This document shows positions 23,680 to 34,454 of a stretch of 64,000 bases of DNA, in pieces. Under the pieces are notes generated by a model that saw only the letters and a list, made by a program, of their open reading frames with translations, did not search any database and was not told the DNA's origin. Origin of the DNA: Aselliscus stoliczkanus (taxonomy: Eukaryota > Chordata > Mammalia > Chiroptera > Hipposideridae); the NCBI GenBank assembly GCA_033961575.1, contig CM066731.1, positions 132,673,001-132,737,000 on the forward strand, given 5' to 3'. The position numbers and the translations under genes are program-made. How positions within the stretch are numbered: position 1 is the first letter of the stretch; every line of letters begins with the position of its first letter.

Positions 23680-24440
23680 CAGATTTGAGTATCTCACTGC
23701 CTCCTAAATTCATCTCCTTTCATGTCATGTAGACACTTCCAATTTAGTGTTTCTAAAAGTAAGCATATTCCCTCCTTTGCTAATCTTTCCCTCATTTTTT
23801 TCTCCTTATCTGAAAAATGATCTTCTTCTACCTGTTGCCAAGCCAGAAACCTGGACATCATTCTATATTCCCTTCCAGTCGCCAACCAGTTGCCAAACAA
23901 GAGGACCCTTATTGCCTTACAGTCTTAAATGTTAAGCCAATCCTTTTTCAAAGTCATTGCCTTTATCCCATCTGAATGCCTAATGTTCAGGCCTGACTCT
24001 AGTCTGAACCTCTCTGAGTCCTTCACTATACCTCCCAGGTTTTGGCACATTAAATCTGAAATGGCTAGTTCACAGATTTCGGGATTAGACTCAAACTCTG
24101 ACTTGACTCCTAGTCTCTTATATGTTATCTCTTCTCCTGGCACTGCTTGTAGTGCAGCTAGAGGGAGGACTGGAAGTGCTTCGAACATACAATGTTGCTT
24201 CTCATTCCTCCCTGCTTAACTACCATCTACTTTCCTTTAAAGCTCAGTTCAAGCATTGGGCCCTGTGGGAAGTCTTTTTAAATTACCTGTATGATTTTCA
24301 ATTTCTCTTCTCTGCGTGTCCATAGTATCTTGTGAAAAGTTTTATCAGAGAAGATGTAGTGCAGATTATAATAGCCGGTTTGAAAACAAGGACTGTGACT
24401 TTTATGATCTTGTGTCTGAAACATGGTTAAGAGTTAAAAA
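23680..24440 (+). mobile_element. LINE-2 fragment
   Basis: It resembles the L2 3' half in sense: 'catctcctttcatgtcatgtagacacttcc', 'aaacctggacatcattctatattcc', 'ctttaaagctcagttcaag', 'ctgtgggaagtctttttaaatt' and an 'aacaaggactgtgactttt' end. Several overlapping open frames on both strands here are short and share no domain. Confidence 0.55.
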
Positions 24441-24799
24441 AAATAAAATAAAATAAAAAGAAATGGCCAAGTATGAAGAGAAACCAAAACAACTGTGACC
24501 TTGGAGTTTTTCTCTGCTAGAGCCAGAAAATCAATAGTCTGTGTTCCATTCTCAACTTTCTACCTTGTAGGGGCTGGCTGTGTACTATTCATAGGAAAAG
24601 AAAGAACAGATACTTTGACCTTAATTTGAACTTGAGTACTACCTAGGAGTTTGAGAACCCATGAAGCTTAAAGAGAAACAGTAATTTCAAAGCTTTTTAT
24701 GTTCAAAAAGGTATAATAGATGTGCTGGGTAGATGACTCTTTAGTATATAAGATATATTTATGACTTTTTATTTATGAATTATAATCTCTATAAAAGGG
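24441..24799. other. Unassigned sequence with an A-rich run
   Basis: There is an (AAAAT)-like run at 24435-24460. Otherwise I recognise nothing. Confidence 0.5.
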
Positions 24800-24900
24800 A
24801 CATTGATTGTGCTATCATTACAGAATTATATACTTGAAACCTATGTAGCTTTACTAACTAACCATTGTCATCTGAATAAACTTTAATTAAAACAAAGAAT
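24800..24900 (+). mobile_element. Very short LINE-1 3' end
   Basis: 'acttgaaacctatgtagctttactaac' and 'gaataaactttaattaaa' match the terminal 3' UTR seen at 9600-9660. It is a strongly 5'-truncated insertion. Confidence 0.65.
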
Positions 24901-24934
24901 TTATTATATTAAAAAAAATCACCTTCCTTCCAAA

Positions 24935-25050
24935 AATATGAGTCCTTCAGTGTCTCTTTATTCTACAGAATAAATTCCAGATCCAGCCTAGCATTCTGGA
25001 CCGTCTAGATGCTGAACAGTCTCTTCTAAACCTTATTTCTAGGCTTCTTT
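24935..25050 (+). mobile_element. LINE-2-like fragment
   Basis: 'acagaataaattccagatccagcctagcattctggaccgtctag' resembles a conserved internal part of the L2 3' region. It is short, and the family call rests on memory. Confidence 0.35.
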
Positions 25051-25054
25051 CTTG

Positions 25055-25550
25055 TTCCTTTTTGGTTGTAAACTATAATATATACAAAAAGCACAGAAAT
25101 CAAAACTATTTAGCTTAATGATTTTCTACAAACTGCAGTCTCGTGTGACTACCGACCAGATCAAGGACAAAACATTCAGAAACCTCTCCCAACCCCTGCC
25201 CTGCACCCCTTCACAAAGGAAACCATCATCTTCACTTTTTAAAAAATCATTCCTTTTGTTTCTTTATCTTTTTTTTCACATAAACTTTATCCCTGAATAT
25301 CATAGTTAGAATTTGTTTTGAACTGACTTACATGGAATCATATACTTCAAATGTTTGGCTTTCATTTAGCCCTATATTGTTTAGATTTATCCATGTTGCT
25401 GTGTGTGGCTATATTTTGTTTATTTTCTTGATTGTCTAGCATTTCATCTCGTGAATATACAGCGTTCATCCATCCATTCTATTGCCGAGGTTTTAGGGTT
25501 TTTTCCAGTTTAAGGTTATCATGAATAAAGCTGCTCTTGACAGTTTAAAA
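25055..25550 (-). mobile_element. Old LINE-1 3' end
   Basis: The plus strand shows the complement of an L1 3' region: 'gaccagatcaaggacaaaacattc', 'tgacttacatggaatcatata', 'agatttatccatgttgctgtgtg' and 'tttaaggttatcatgaataaagctgct'. Confidence 0.7.
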
Positions 25551-25645
25551 AATAAAAACACAGCTGAGAATTAATATTTACAATACTTCCATAAAATGAG
25601 CTCTTTAGACTAGATTTCAGTAATATGCAGAGAGAAAGAGATGTG

Positions 25646-25680
25646 GTTTGTTTTTGTTTTGTTTTGTTTTGTTTTGTTTT
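25646..25680 (+). repeat. (GTTTT)n microsatellite
   Basis: Six to seven GTTTT units with one imperfect unit at the left. Confidence 0.95.
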
Positions 25681-25689
25681 AGTTTAGCT

Positions 25690-26935
25690 CCACTCTGGAT
25701 GTTATAACTTATATAAACTAATGGGTATATCCAAACCTGGATTGGTACCTAAGTTTACTGTCAGTCATCATTATTAACTGATATGGGAATGTATACAATC
25801 GGACTTCCACAGTTAATTTATAAATTCACACATCTTTTTTTTTTTTCATGTTGCTTACCTGTCTGTATTAAGATAAATGATTCATTGATTGGCTTGGAAA
25901 ACAAACAGTAACCACAAGATTTTCTTAAGCCACATAATTGGGAGTGTTTTCATCAAATGATACTGTCTTTTCTATAGGAATTCAGGAATAGGATCCTTTA
26001 GGAACACATTTCATGGGCAAGGAAAGGCATGTTGATTAAGGAATAAAACAGCCAAGTACTATTTTCTGTTCTTCCTTGGATTAGATATCTCTCTCTGGCT
26101 GTTTATCAGGGTCCTTTGGAAGTTAATAGTCTCTATCTCTGAAGGTGATTTTCCTTACCCTGCTTCTCATGTCACTAAATTTAAAATTTGCTTTGGGATT
26201 TGATTAAAAATAAGTTTCTCTCCAGGCACGGAGGACAAAGTGTGTTGGTAAATTCTGCCTTCCATTATTCCACAAAAGCACAATAATATTAATATTATTT
26301 GTTGAGTTTTTTGTAAATTTAGGTTTTATTTGTTAGGTACAAGAATATATCCACAGTAATTTTTGTGGCAATGCTATTGGAAGGTGCTTTTGATCACTTC
26401 AATATCTACTCTAATGTCAACAATAAAACTGGATTCAGGATTAAAAGATGCTCTTTCTAAGCACAGAGTAAGAATATATGGAGTTGTTTGGCATGAAAAC
26501 CAAAAGAAAACTAAAGAAAGAAAAAGAAAAAAAAACTTAGTTGGAGCTTGAAAACTAAACTACAATTTATAAGTAAAATCCTGCAGTAAAAAAGAATGTG
26601 GAGAAAACAGCCAATAAATGCAGTGATTCTTAGAAGTGGCTCTAACAAAGCTCATGAACATCAAACACTTTGAGCTCCCACTTCACAAAAAGGGAGCAAA
26701 ATAATTGCTATGTCACTGTAACTATTTGGCTCAAATATTTTATGGAGATTATCAATTTTTAAAATATTGATATATTATTAAATAGTTCTATTTTCCTCCT
26801 GAAAATATACTATAAAAATAAATTTATTTTAATTTGTTTTGATAGCTTTTTATAAAAATCCAGTCAATAATTCAGCAGCCTAATAATAACTTTTTTTAAT
26901 CTTTCCAAAGCAGATACTCTTTTTCTTTAAATGCA
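25690..26935. other. Unassigned intergenic sequence
   Basis: I recognise no gene or repeat. A lysine/arginine-rich open frame at 26363-26551 (plus) ends in an A-rich stretch and is not credible as a gene. Confidence 0.55.
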
Positions 26936-26939
26936 ACTC

Positions 26940-27538
26940 TCTTTTTTACTGATTTATTGGGGTGACATAAAACTGGGTTCAGGGTTGGTTAATTGGTTTA
27001 TTCATTAATAAACCTGTATAATTTCAAGCATACAATTCTATAATACATCATCTATATATTGCATTATGTGTTCACTACCCAAAGTTAAATCTCCTTCTAT
27101 CACTACATATTTGATCTGCTTTACCCTTTTCTGCCACCCTCTACCCTCTTTCCCTCTGGCAACCACTAAACTGTTGTCTATGCATTTTTGTTTGTTGGTT
27201 GCTTTCAATTTTATATCCCACATGGGTGAAATCATATGGTTCTTGACTTTTTACATCTGACTTATTTCACTTAGGATGACATTCTCAAGATCCATCCATA
27301 TTGTTGCAAATGGCAGTAATTCATCTTTTCTTATGGCTGAGTAATATTTCATTGTATACATTCACCACATCTTCTTTATCCAAACATCTGCTGAAGGACC
27401 CTTTAGTTGTTTCCATGTCTTGGCCACCATGAAAAACACTGCAGTGAACATAGGGGTACACACATCTTTACCAATAAATGTTTTCAAATTTTAGGGGTAG
27501 ATACCCCCAAAAAAAGAGCAGGGTCATATGGTAATCCT
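26940..27538 (-). mobile_element. LINE-1 3' end
   Basis: The plus strand is the complement of an L1 3' UTR and ORF2 C-terminus: 'actgatttattggggtgacataaaactgggttc', 'ctctggcaaccactaaactgttgtctatg', 'tggctgagtaatatttcattgtata' and 'tgtcttggccaccatgaaaaacactgcagtgaacat'. It abuts the 3' end of the next minus-strand L1 at about 27540, giving two L1 3' ends in tandem. It could be the 3' end of the older L1 that resumes at about 29340. Confidence 0.8.
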
Positions 27539-27540
27539 AA

Positions 27541-29340
27541 TTCTTAATTTTATTAAATCAGAGTTGACATACAATATTAGTTTCAGGTGTAAAAATAGTG
27601 ATTAGACTTTTATATAACTTAAAAAAGATCACCCCAATATTTCTGACACCGTACATAGTTATTACACTATATTCCTTATGCTGAACTTTACACACCCATG
27701 ACTACTTTGTAACAACAAATTCATACTTCCTAATCCCTTCCTCTTTTTCACTCACCCCCCTCAAAACCCCTCCCAACTGGCAATCATCAAAATGTTCTCT
27801 GTATCTTGAGTTTGTTTCTGTTTTGTTTATTTTGTTCTTTAGATTCCACATGTAAGTGAAATTATATGGTGTTTGTCTTTCTCTGGCTTACTCCATTCTG
27901 CACAATACCGTTTAGGTTCATCCAGTTGTTGCAGATGGCAAGATTTTAATCTTTCTTTAAGGCTGAGTAATAGTCCATTGTACATGTGTACCACCTCTTC
28001 TATATCCATTCATCCATTGATGAACACCAAAACCACACGTGGTCATTATAAACAATGCTACAGTGAACATACTTATTTGGATGCACATGTCCCTTTGAAG
28101 TAGTGTTTTGGGTTTCTTCAGATAAATGCCCAGAAGTGGATTACTAAGTCCTTCTTTGTCTCTTATTATAGCCTTTGTTTTAAAGTCTATTTTGTCTGGC
28201 AAATGTATTACTATGGCAGCTTTTAAATTTTTTTTAAATTTTATTTTCATGATATATCATTTTTCCATCTCTTTACTTTCAGTCTGTCTGTGTCTTTCAA
28301 TCTGAAGTGAGTCTCTTGTAGGTGGCATTTATAAGGGTTTTGTTTTCATATAAACTCAGCCACCCTATGTCTTTTGATTGGAGCATTTTAATCATTTACT
28401 TTGAACATAGTTCTTGATACATGTGTAGCTATTGCCATTTTATTCATCTTTTTGATCTTTTTTTTGTTTGTTTTCTTCCTCTTAAAAAAGCCCCTTTTCT
28501 TGAAAAAGTCCCTTTAATATTTTTTGTAATACTTGTTTGGTGGTGATGAACTCCTTTAGCTTTTTCTTGTCTGCGAAGCTCTTTATCTCTTTCAATTTTA
28601 AATGATAACTTTGCTGGGTAGAGTAATCTTGGTTGTAGGTCCGGCTTTTCATCATTTTGAAAATATCATGCCATTCCCTTCTGGCCTGCAAAGTTTCTGT
28701 TGAGAAATCAGCTGACAGTATTATGGGAGCTCCCTGGTAGGTAATTAACTGCCTTTTTCTTGCTGCTTTTAAGATTCTCTTTTTGTCTTTTTTTGCAATT
28801 TTAATTATGAGGTGCCTTGGTATGGGCCTCTTTGTGTTCATGTGTTTGAGACTCTGCACTTCCTGGGCTTGTATGTCTATTTCTTCACCAGGTTAGGGAA
28901 GTTTTTCATCATTATTGCTTCAAATAATTTTTTCAATTCCTTGCTGTCTTTTTCTGGTACTCCTATGATTCAATGTTGGTGCACTTGATGTTCCCAGATA
29001 CCCAGATAAACTATCCTCATTTTTTTAGATCTCTTTTGCTTTTTTGATTGTTTTCTGCTACTTTATCTTCCAAATTGCTGATTCTAACAACTGTTTCATC
29101 TAAGCTACTGTTGATTTCCTCTAATGTAGTCTTTATTTCAGTTATTATATTCTTCATTTTTGACTGGTTCTTTTGTATATTTTTCTATCTGCATGTTTCC
29201 TATCTCTTTCTTAAAATTCTCACTGAGATCATTGAACATCCTTATGACCAGTGTTTTCAACTCTGCCTTAATTTCTTTAATAAATACAGAGCTGGATATT
29301 TAGTTTATTTCTTCATGAGTAAGCTTTGGTAATTTTTGTC
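27541..29340 (-). mobile_element. Internally deleted LINE-1 (HAL1-like), copy B
   Basis: In minus-strand order this element has an ORF1 coiled-coil region (about 29340-28870), an ORF1 RNA-binding/C-terminal domain (28859-28482), the ORF2 endonuclease start (about 28410-28150), an abrupt join at about 28146-28151, the ORF2 C-terminus (to about 27800) and the 3' UTR (to 27541). The join is at the same place as in copy A at 795-3985: KIDFKT...RDKEG is followed in frame by PLLGIYLKKPK. The reverse transcriptase and the rest of the endonuclease are missing. Unlike copy A, its 3' UTR is not duplicated and its ORF1 C-terminal domain is present. The two copies differ at about one base in ten around the join. 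Confidence 0.75.
28482..28859 (-). pseudogene. LINE-1 ORF1 C-terminal domain remnant
   Basis: An open stretch of 125 codons matches the L1 ORF1 protein, the RNA-binding nucleic-acid chaperone that coats L1 RNA in the cytoplasm. Hallmarks are PRHLIIKIAK and RILKAARKR (start of the second domain), then LSADFSTETLQARREWHDIF near residues 48-67, and EIKSFADKKKLKEFITTK followed by LQKILKGLF at the end. The N-terminal coiled coil continues upstream on the minus strand, out of frame. It is still open over most of the conserved domain, so it is among the less decayed L1 coding pieces here, but it has no start, so I treat it as a fossil. Confidence 0.85.
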
Positions 29341-30702
29341 TCTCACAGATTTTGTGATTTCATAAACTTTGTCAAATTTTTTGGCAAGAAGTTGTCAGAA
29401 TGTTCTCTCATTGTTCTTTTCATATTTGTGGAGTCCCTAGTGATGTCATGTCTGTCTTATTCCTAATATTGGTATTGCATTATATATATATTTTTAATTT
29501 TCTAATCTAGCCTGTAACTAGTATGGTGAGAGGTTTATCAATTATATTGTTCTTATTGAAGAACTAGATTTTTGTTTTCTTAATTTTCTGTTATTTCCTT
29601 CCTTCTGCATATATTGAGTTCAATTTGCTATTTTCTGGTTTATTAAAGTAGAAACAAATTATTGATTTAAAGCTTTTTTTGTCTTTCCAATCATTATTTA
29701 ATATAAAATTTCCACTAAACACTTCTTTAATTGCATCCCGCAAATATTGATATGTATTTTTTTTTTAGTTGATCCATAGGTTATTTGAAGTTGAAATGCT
29801 TAATTTCCAAATATTTGGACAATTTTACGGCATCTTTGTGTTGTAATTTCTATATAATTCCATTAAGCTCAGAGAGTATATTTTGTGTAATATTAAATTC
29901 TTCTAAATTTTTCCAAACTTTTTATGAAGCAGAACATGGGCTATCATGATGAAAGTACACTTTAATAAAATATGCTTTCTTTTTGTGTAATCAGATGTTC
30001 CATAAATATCAGTTAGGTCAAGTTGGTTGATTGTGTTGCTCAGTCTTTACTGATAGTCTTTACTTATAGTCTTACTGATTTCCTATCATCAGTAGAAAAA
30101 TATGGTTTATTGTCTGCTGATTCTGTCCTTACTGAAGAGGAGTGTATGAATATAATTGTGAATTTGTCCATGTCTTCTTTCAGTTCCATCCATTTTTGCT
30201 GAATGTAATTTGAAGCTCTGTCATTGGTATTGTTATGTCTCTTGAATAATTGATCTTTACATTGTTATGCAATATTCTGCTTTATCCTTCATAATATTTA
30301 TTGTTTAAAACTCTACTTTTTCTGATATTAATATAGTTATTCCTGGTTTCTTGTGATTTGAGTTTTCATGTTTTCCATCTTTTTTACTTCTTTGCATACT
30401 TTTCATTTTTTAAATTTTAATCTATCAACATATTTATGTGTAACATAGATTTATTTTCCTTTTATTTTTTAGGATTTTAAAAATGATTTATCGAGGTTCT
30501 TTTTAATATCTGTGTTGTTCTTTGTTTTCAGGGGATATGTGGTTTGGTATCTATGATTAATTTTGGAAAATCCTTGACTGTCCTTTATTCAAATAATTTC
30601 TTTGTTTCACTCTTTCTCCCTCTGGAATTCCAGTTACAAGTATGTTGGGCCATGTGATTTTTGTCCCATAATGTTTGGATCCTCAGTTTGCCCTTCTTCC
30701 TT

Positions 30703-30780
30703 TCCTTTCCTTCCTTCCTTCCTTCCTTCCTTCCTTCCTTCCTTCCTTCCTTCCTTCCTTCCTTCCTTCCTTCCTTCCCT
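30703..30780 (+). repeat. (TTCC)n microsatellite
   Basis: An almost pure run of about 18 CCTT/TTCC units. The other strand reads (GGAA)n and yields the spurious KEGRKEGR-type open frames. It lies in the ORF1 part of the surrounding L1, at a naturally pyrimidine-rich spot. Confidence 0.98.
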
Positions 30781-31495
30781 CTTTCCCTCACTCCCTCCGT
30801 TTTTTGCCCTTTTCATTTGTAGAACTCCAGTAGAGCTCTCGTAAACTTTCTATTCCTGGAAATTGGACACCTTTCTTTCTGCTTGCTGTTTGTCAGTCTA
30901 GTCAGAAATTGAAGTAGGTTTGGCTTTAATTGCTGCTATAGATTTCCTTAGATTACCACAGTCTTCAAATTCTTTTAGTGCTAGCTTTTGTTTAGGATAG
31001 AGCTGTTTGCCTGTGGGTTTTTCTGTATCTGCTCCATACTGGGTTTTACATTATCCCTTTGTCTGTGATTCAGCGAGTTTCTGGAGGTATTTTCCTCACT
31101 GTAAGCAGTAGTTTCATATTATTCTTACTATTATTTGACACATGCAAGTATAGTGTTAAGGGCAGGATAAATTTTTCATTGTTTTGATAGAACCTCAATC
31201 TTAGTAGGCAATATTTCTTGGGGTTTTGAAGAAGGGTCCTTCTCAAGATCCTGCCCCATGCACAGGGCAGGATTTTTTTGTTTGTTTTTTTTTTCCCCCT
31301 GTTAATTTTCCCCAAATGCAATTATTCTTTATTAAGGTTATTCCCCCTCCCTCAAGTTGTTTAAGGCTTTTGATCATAGGGCAGATAGTGGAAGGATCTG
31401 AGTGTAGTTTGGTCTCTCTACCACAGTGTCTGCTGTTCATTTACCCCAGACTTCTATACTGTATACATGCATGACTCTCTTAGGACACATAGATA

Positions 31496-31522
31496 TGTGT
31501 GTGTGTGTGTGTGTGTGTGTGT
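31496..31522 (+). repeat. (TG)n microsatellite
   Basis: Thirteen uninterrupted TG units within the old L1 5' UTR. Confidence 0.97.
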
Positions 31523-31954
31523 AGGCTCAGAAAGAAGATCCTGCAAGTGGGAGTAGATTCTCCTGGTGCCTCTGGCTATAAGGGTTTCTATATCCACTTA
31601 TTACCTCACACTCAACTTTTAGCAAGTTGTTATAAGCTTTAGTTTAATTCTTATTGGTGTCTGGATATATTTGTTCAAGTAGAGTATTACTCCCATCTCA
31701 TTTCTCCATGGATCACCTGTATTTCCTTTCATTTCTGGTTTGTTATTTACCTAGCCAATAATTTTTCAGTTATCAGCTCTGATGAGTTCAAGGAAATTGT
31801 GAATCTTCAGATTGTCCAGCCGGTTTGTTGTTGTTCTTATTATAAGTGTGGAAACAATGCTCTTTTCGGTATTCTACCTCATGAGTCGAATCCAGAAGTT
31901 CTATCTTTGTTTCTTGCAGTGGGATCCTGAAATATATTACCAAAGGAAATTGTT

Positions 31955-32055
31955 TGTTTATTAATTTATTCATTCATTCATCCATTTGTTCACACATTTC
32001 CAGAGTGCCTATTGTGTGCTAGCCTGTGGAGCACACAAAGATCAATGAAACAAAT
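31955..32055. mobile_element. Ancient repeat fragment (L2/MIR class)
   Basis: 'ttattcattcattcatcc', 'cagagtgcctattgtgtgctag' and 'cacacaaagatcaatgaaaca' follow the widespread 'attcattcaacaaatatttattgagcaccta' type of ancient repeat. A similar piece is at 62690-62830. Confidence 0.5.
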
Positions 32056-32712
32056 AGACTCTCAAACATTTTGAAACTAGCTACTCATTATTCAAAAGTG
32101 ACTTCAGGGTACTTTTGACCAAAAAGAACAATGATTGTCCTAAGAAATTTGAATAATTGCTGCAGCTATTTTAGAGGAAAGTAATTTTCATGTACCTTCA
32201 AGTATCATTGTTTGAGAAATACTTTAGAAACTGTTTTGTAAAAAAATGTCTTTTGGCTGCAAATTATAACTATAGACATAAAGGTTAGGCTTTATATGTG
32301 ATAAAATAGTTTTAAAAGATTGTCCTTAGACTTAAAACACAATAAAGTTCTCATAGACTTCGCTGACCTTTAATAATATGCTTGCATCACCAGCTTGAGA
32401 AACAGTAGACTAGGTTAATTTCAGAAATTTTTTTCTGGCTTTGTAATTCTCTAACAATATAGTGGAAAAATGAGGACAGATAGTGAAAAATGAGTACAGA
32501 ATTGTAAATATCAAAGCTCTTTCTAATAATAAAATATATTTTTCTTCTGTCTTTAGTTATAGAGGGGCATTATTAGTTTGACTAGGTAAATGACATTCAA
32601 ATGAGAAAAATTGTTAAGACTGTCCTACCTATCAAATGTCGGCAACAGGGCTAGAAAAAAGGACTGGCAAGTTAGAAAGTAATGCTGCTCTCAAGTTGTT
32701 TTTAATTCTCTT
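32056..32712. other. Unassigned intergenic sequence
   Basis: I recognise no gene or repeat. Confidence 0.55.
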
Positions 32713-32945
32713 AGCAAAACAGCAGTGTCATCAATGATACTGAGAGAATTGGAGGTCAAGTGAATAGTACCAATAGCCCTGTAAAAGCACAATCACACAG
32801 TAGTGATTTCAGGAGCATTGTAAATAGCACACTTGAATGACAATGTTATCTGGGAGTATTGTTAATCATGCTTTGAATGACAGTGGTGTCTATGGCAGTG
32901 TAAGTGGTAGAGTTGAATGACAAAGCTGTTAAGTATACTCTTAAC
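32713..32945. repeat. Degenerate 40-bp tandem array
   Basis: TTGAATGAC recurs at 32833, 32873 and 32913, exactly 40 bp apart. Further left, the second half of the unit (a gga-gcattgta-aat-like core) is still visible in units starting near 32793 and 32753. Roughly five or six diverged copies are present. Because 40 is not a multiple of three, a coding origin is unlikely. Confidence 0.75.
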
Positions 32946-33384
32946 AGAAGCAGATAAGCATGAAATAGTTCAGAATTCAGGTTAGTTTACACAGATTCTT
33001 GAGTAGGAGTCTTTAGAGAATTGGTTCAAGCCTTTTTAAATTCATCTAAAAATACAATGGAAATTTTAACCACTGTGGAAGATCACATAACTGATAGCCA
33101 TTTATCCTTGTCACATAATATTCTCTGAGGTTCTTAAGCATTCTGTTAAAAGCATTGCATAAAATCTGCATCCTTTACAACTAGGCAGTTAAGATTATTC
33201 TCATACTAGCACTGTTCATATGTTATTGCAGGACTAGATAGAAAGGATATGAACTTCCTTAGGGAATATTATGAAGCAATGTTAAATTTGCTTAAATGTT
33301 CTGTCCAAATGAAAATGTTCTAGTAAGAAGGGAGGGTCTTTTTATAGGTCTCCTTAAATAATCCTCTGTTAAGAAATTGTGGGG
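32946..33384. other. Unassigned intergenic sequence
   Basis: I recognise no gene or repeat. Confidence 0.5.
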
Positions 33385-33945
33385 GCTAAACATAATACTT
33401 TTCTTCTGACCTTCTACCTTTTCCTAGCTGGGCCAATAAATTAACAGAGACAGATTAACAAGTAAAAATTAAATATTTAATACATATGCATGGGGAATTC
33501 ACATAGGCATGAAACTTCCAAAGATATGAGGCAACTTTGGGTATACAAGACATTTTTGGACAAAAGAGAAAGGAGGAGATGGAGTATTGGATTTCAGAAG
33601 TGAGAATGGGCGGTTTATAGATACTTGAGGAAGTGGGGAACAAACATTCTGGGGCATTCTTGCTGGACATCTCAAAAACAATGGGACACAGTGGGAATCT
33701 AGCTAGCTAGCAGGTGCTTGACCTATGTCCTTTTATTTACCATACTTAAATCAAATTAGGTGATGGGAGCATTCTAAGGTTTATTTCCTGAAGCAGGTTT
33801 CTCTGTCTGAATCTTAGGCAAGAAAGTTGGGGAGAGCCAAAAGTTCTTTCTGAGTCTTATTTCTTATAAACAGCTTAAAATACACACTCCAAAAGGCAGC
33901 TTCAGGGTGACAAAATTTTGGTTCCCTTAAAAATCCAATCTTCTG
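33385..33945 (-). mobile_element. Unclassified LTR-like block
   Basis: The block runs from 'taacagagacagattaacaag' (33441) to 'agggtgacaaaattttggttccc' (33905). It contains 'ggacatctcaaaaacaatggga', 'taaatcaaattaggtgatgggag', 'aggtttatttcctgaagcagg' and 'ccaaaaggcagcttcagg', an order I associate with LTRs of laurasiatherian mammals in reverse orientation. No internal genes are visible. The family is unknown to me. Confidence 0.4.
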
Positions 33946-34167
33946 TTGAATAAAGCTTTCAAACAGTGAGGAGTATCAGCAGAGGATTTGAGCAGGATTA
34001 AATGACCTCTTAGAGACAAAAATACAGAGGAAAAAGTCAGTGAGTGTAGGGAGCAGAACTGGGAATGCATAAAAACATTAAACTTTAGGAGCAGGGTGAA
34101 ACATTAGTCAGAAGTAAAAGGACATTAGCTGTGGTGGAATTCCATGCAGAATTGATCAAAAAGTATA

Positions 34168-34450
34168 TAGTTGATCCTTGAACAACATGGGTTTGAACTC
34201 CACAAGTTCACGTATATGAGAATTTTTTTTCAATAAATACAGTAAATGTGTTTTCTCTTACTTATGGTAGTCTTAAAATTTTCTTTTCTCTGGCTTACTT
34301 TATTGTAAGAATATAGTATATGATACACATAACATGAAAAATATGTGTTAATCAACTGTTTATTACCAGTAAAGCTTCTGGTGAACAGTAGCCTGTTAGT
34401 TTATTTTGGGGCAGTGAAAAGTTATGCAGATTATCAACTGTGCTTGCGTT
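34168..34450 (+). mobile_element. Tigger/pogo-like DNA transposon remnant
   Basis: It starts with AGTTGATCCTTGAACAACA and continues with 'gggtttgaactccacaagttcacgtatatgag', 'caataaatacagtaaatgtgttttctctta', 'ttattgtaagaatatagtatatgatacacataacatg' and 'gattatcaactgtgc'. These match a common non-autonomous Tigger-class element. The right terminal repeat is missing after the internal palindromic end. No transposase is present. Confidence 0.75.
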
Positions 34451-34454
34451 ATTC

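Larger units (their letters stand above)
29341..31925 (-). mobile_element. Old LINE-1, 5' UTR through ORF2 (5' half)
   Basis: Reading the minus strand from 31925 leftwards gives an L1M-type 5' UTR (complement visible as 'gtattctacctcatgagtcgaatccagaagt' at 31868, and 'gtctggatatatttgttcaagtagagtattac' at 31661), then ORF1 (about 30830-30540), then ORF2 endonuclease into reverse transcriptase ('gatattaatatagttattcctg' at 30327, 'atttgtccatgtcttctttcagtt' at 30163, 'aattaccaaatatttggaca'-like block at 29800, 'ggtgagaggtttatcaatt' at 29524). It is heavily mutated. It is interrupted by (TTCC)n and (TG)n microsatellites. The 3' half is lost or displaced by copy B. Confidence 0.75.

Noticed and set aside
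28482..28859. A host gene with an ORF1-like fold
   Set aside because: Flanking sequence is the rest of an L1 (coiled-coil part, ORF2 pieces, 3' UTR) in the right order, so it belongs to the transposon.
30585..30844. KEGR/FLPS-repeat proteins
   Set aside because: They are translations of the (TTCC)n microsatellite on both strands.
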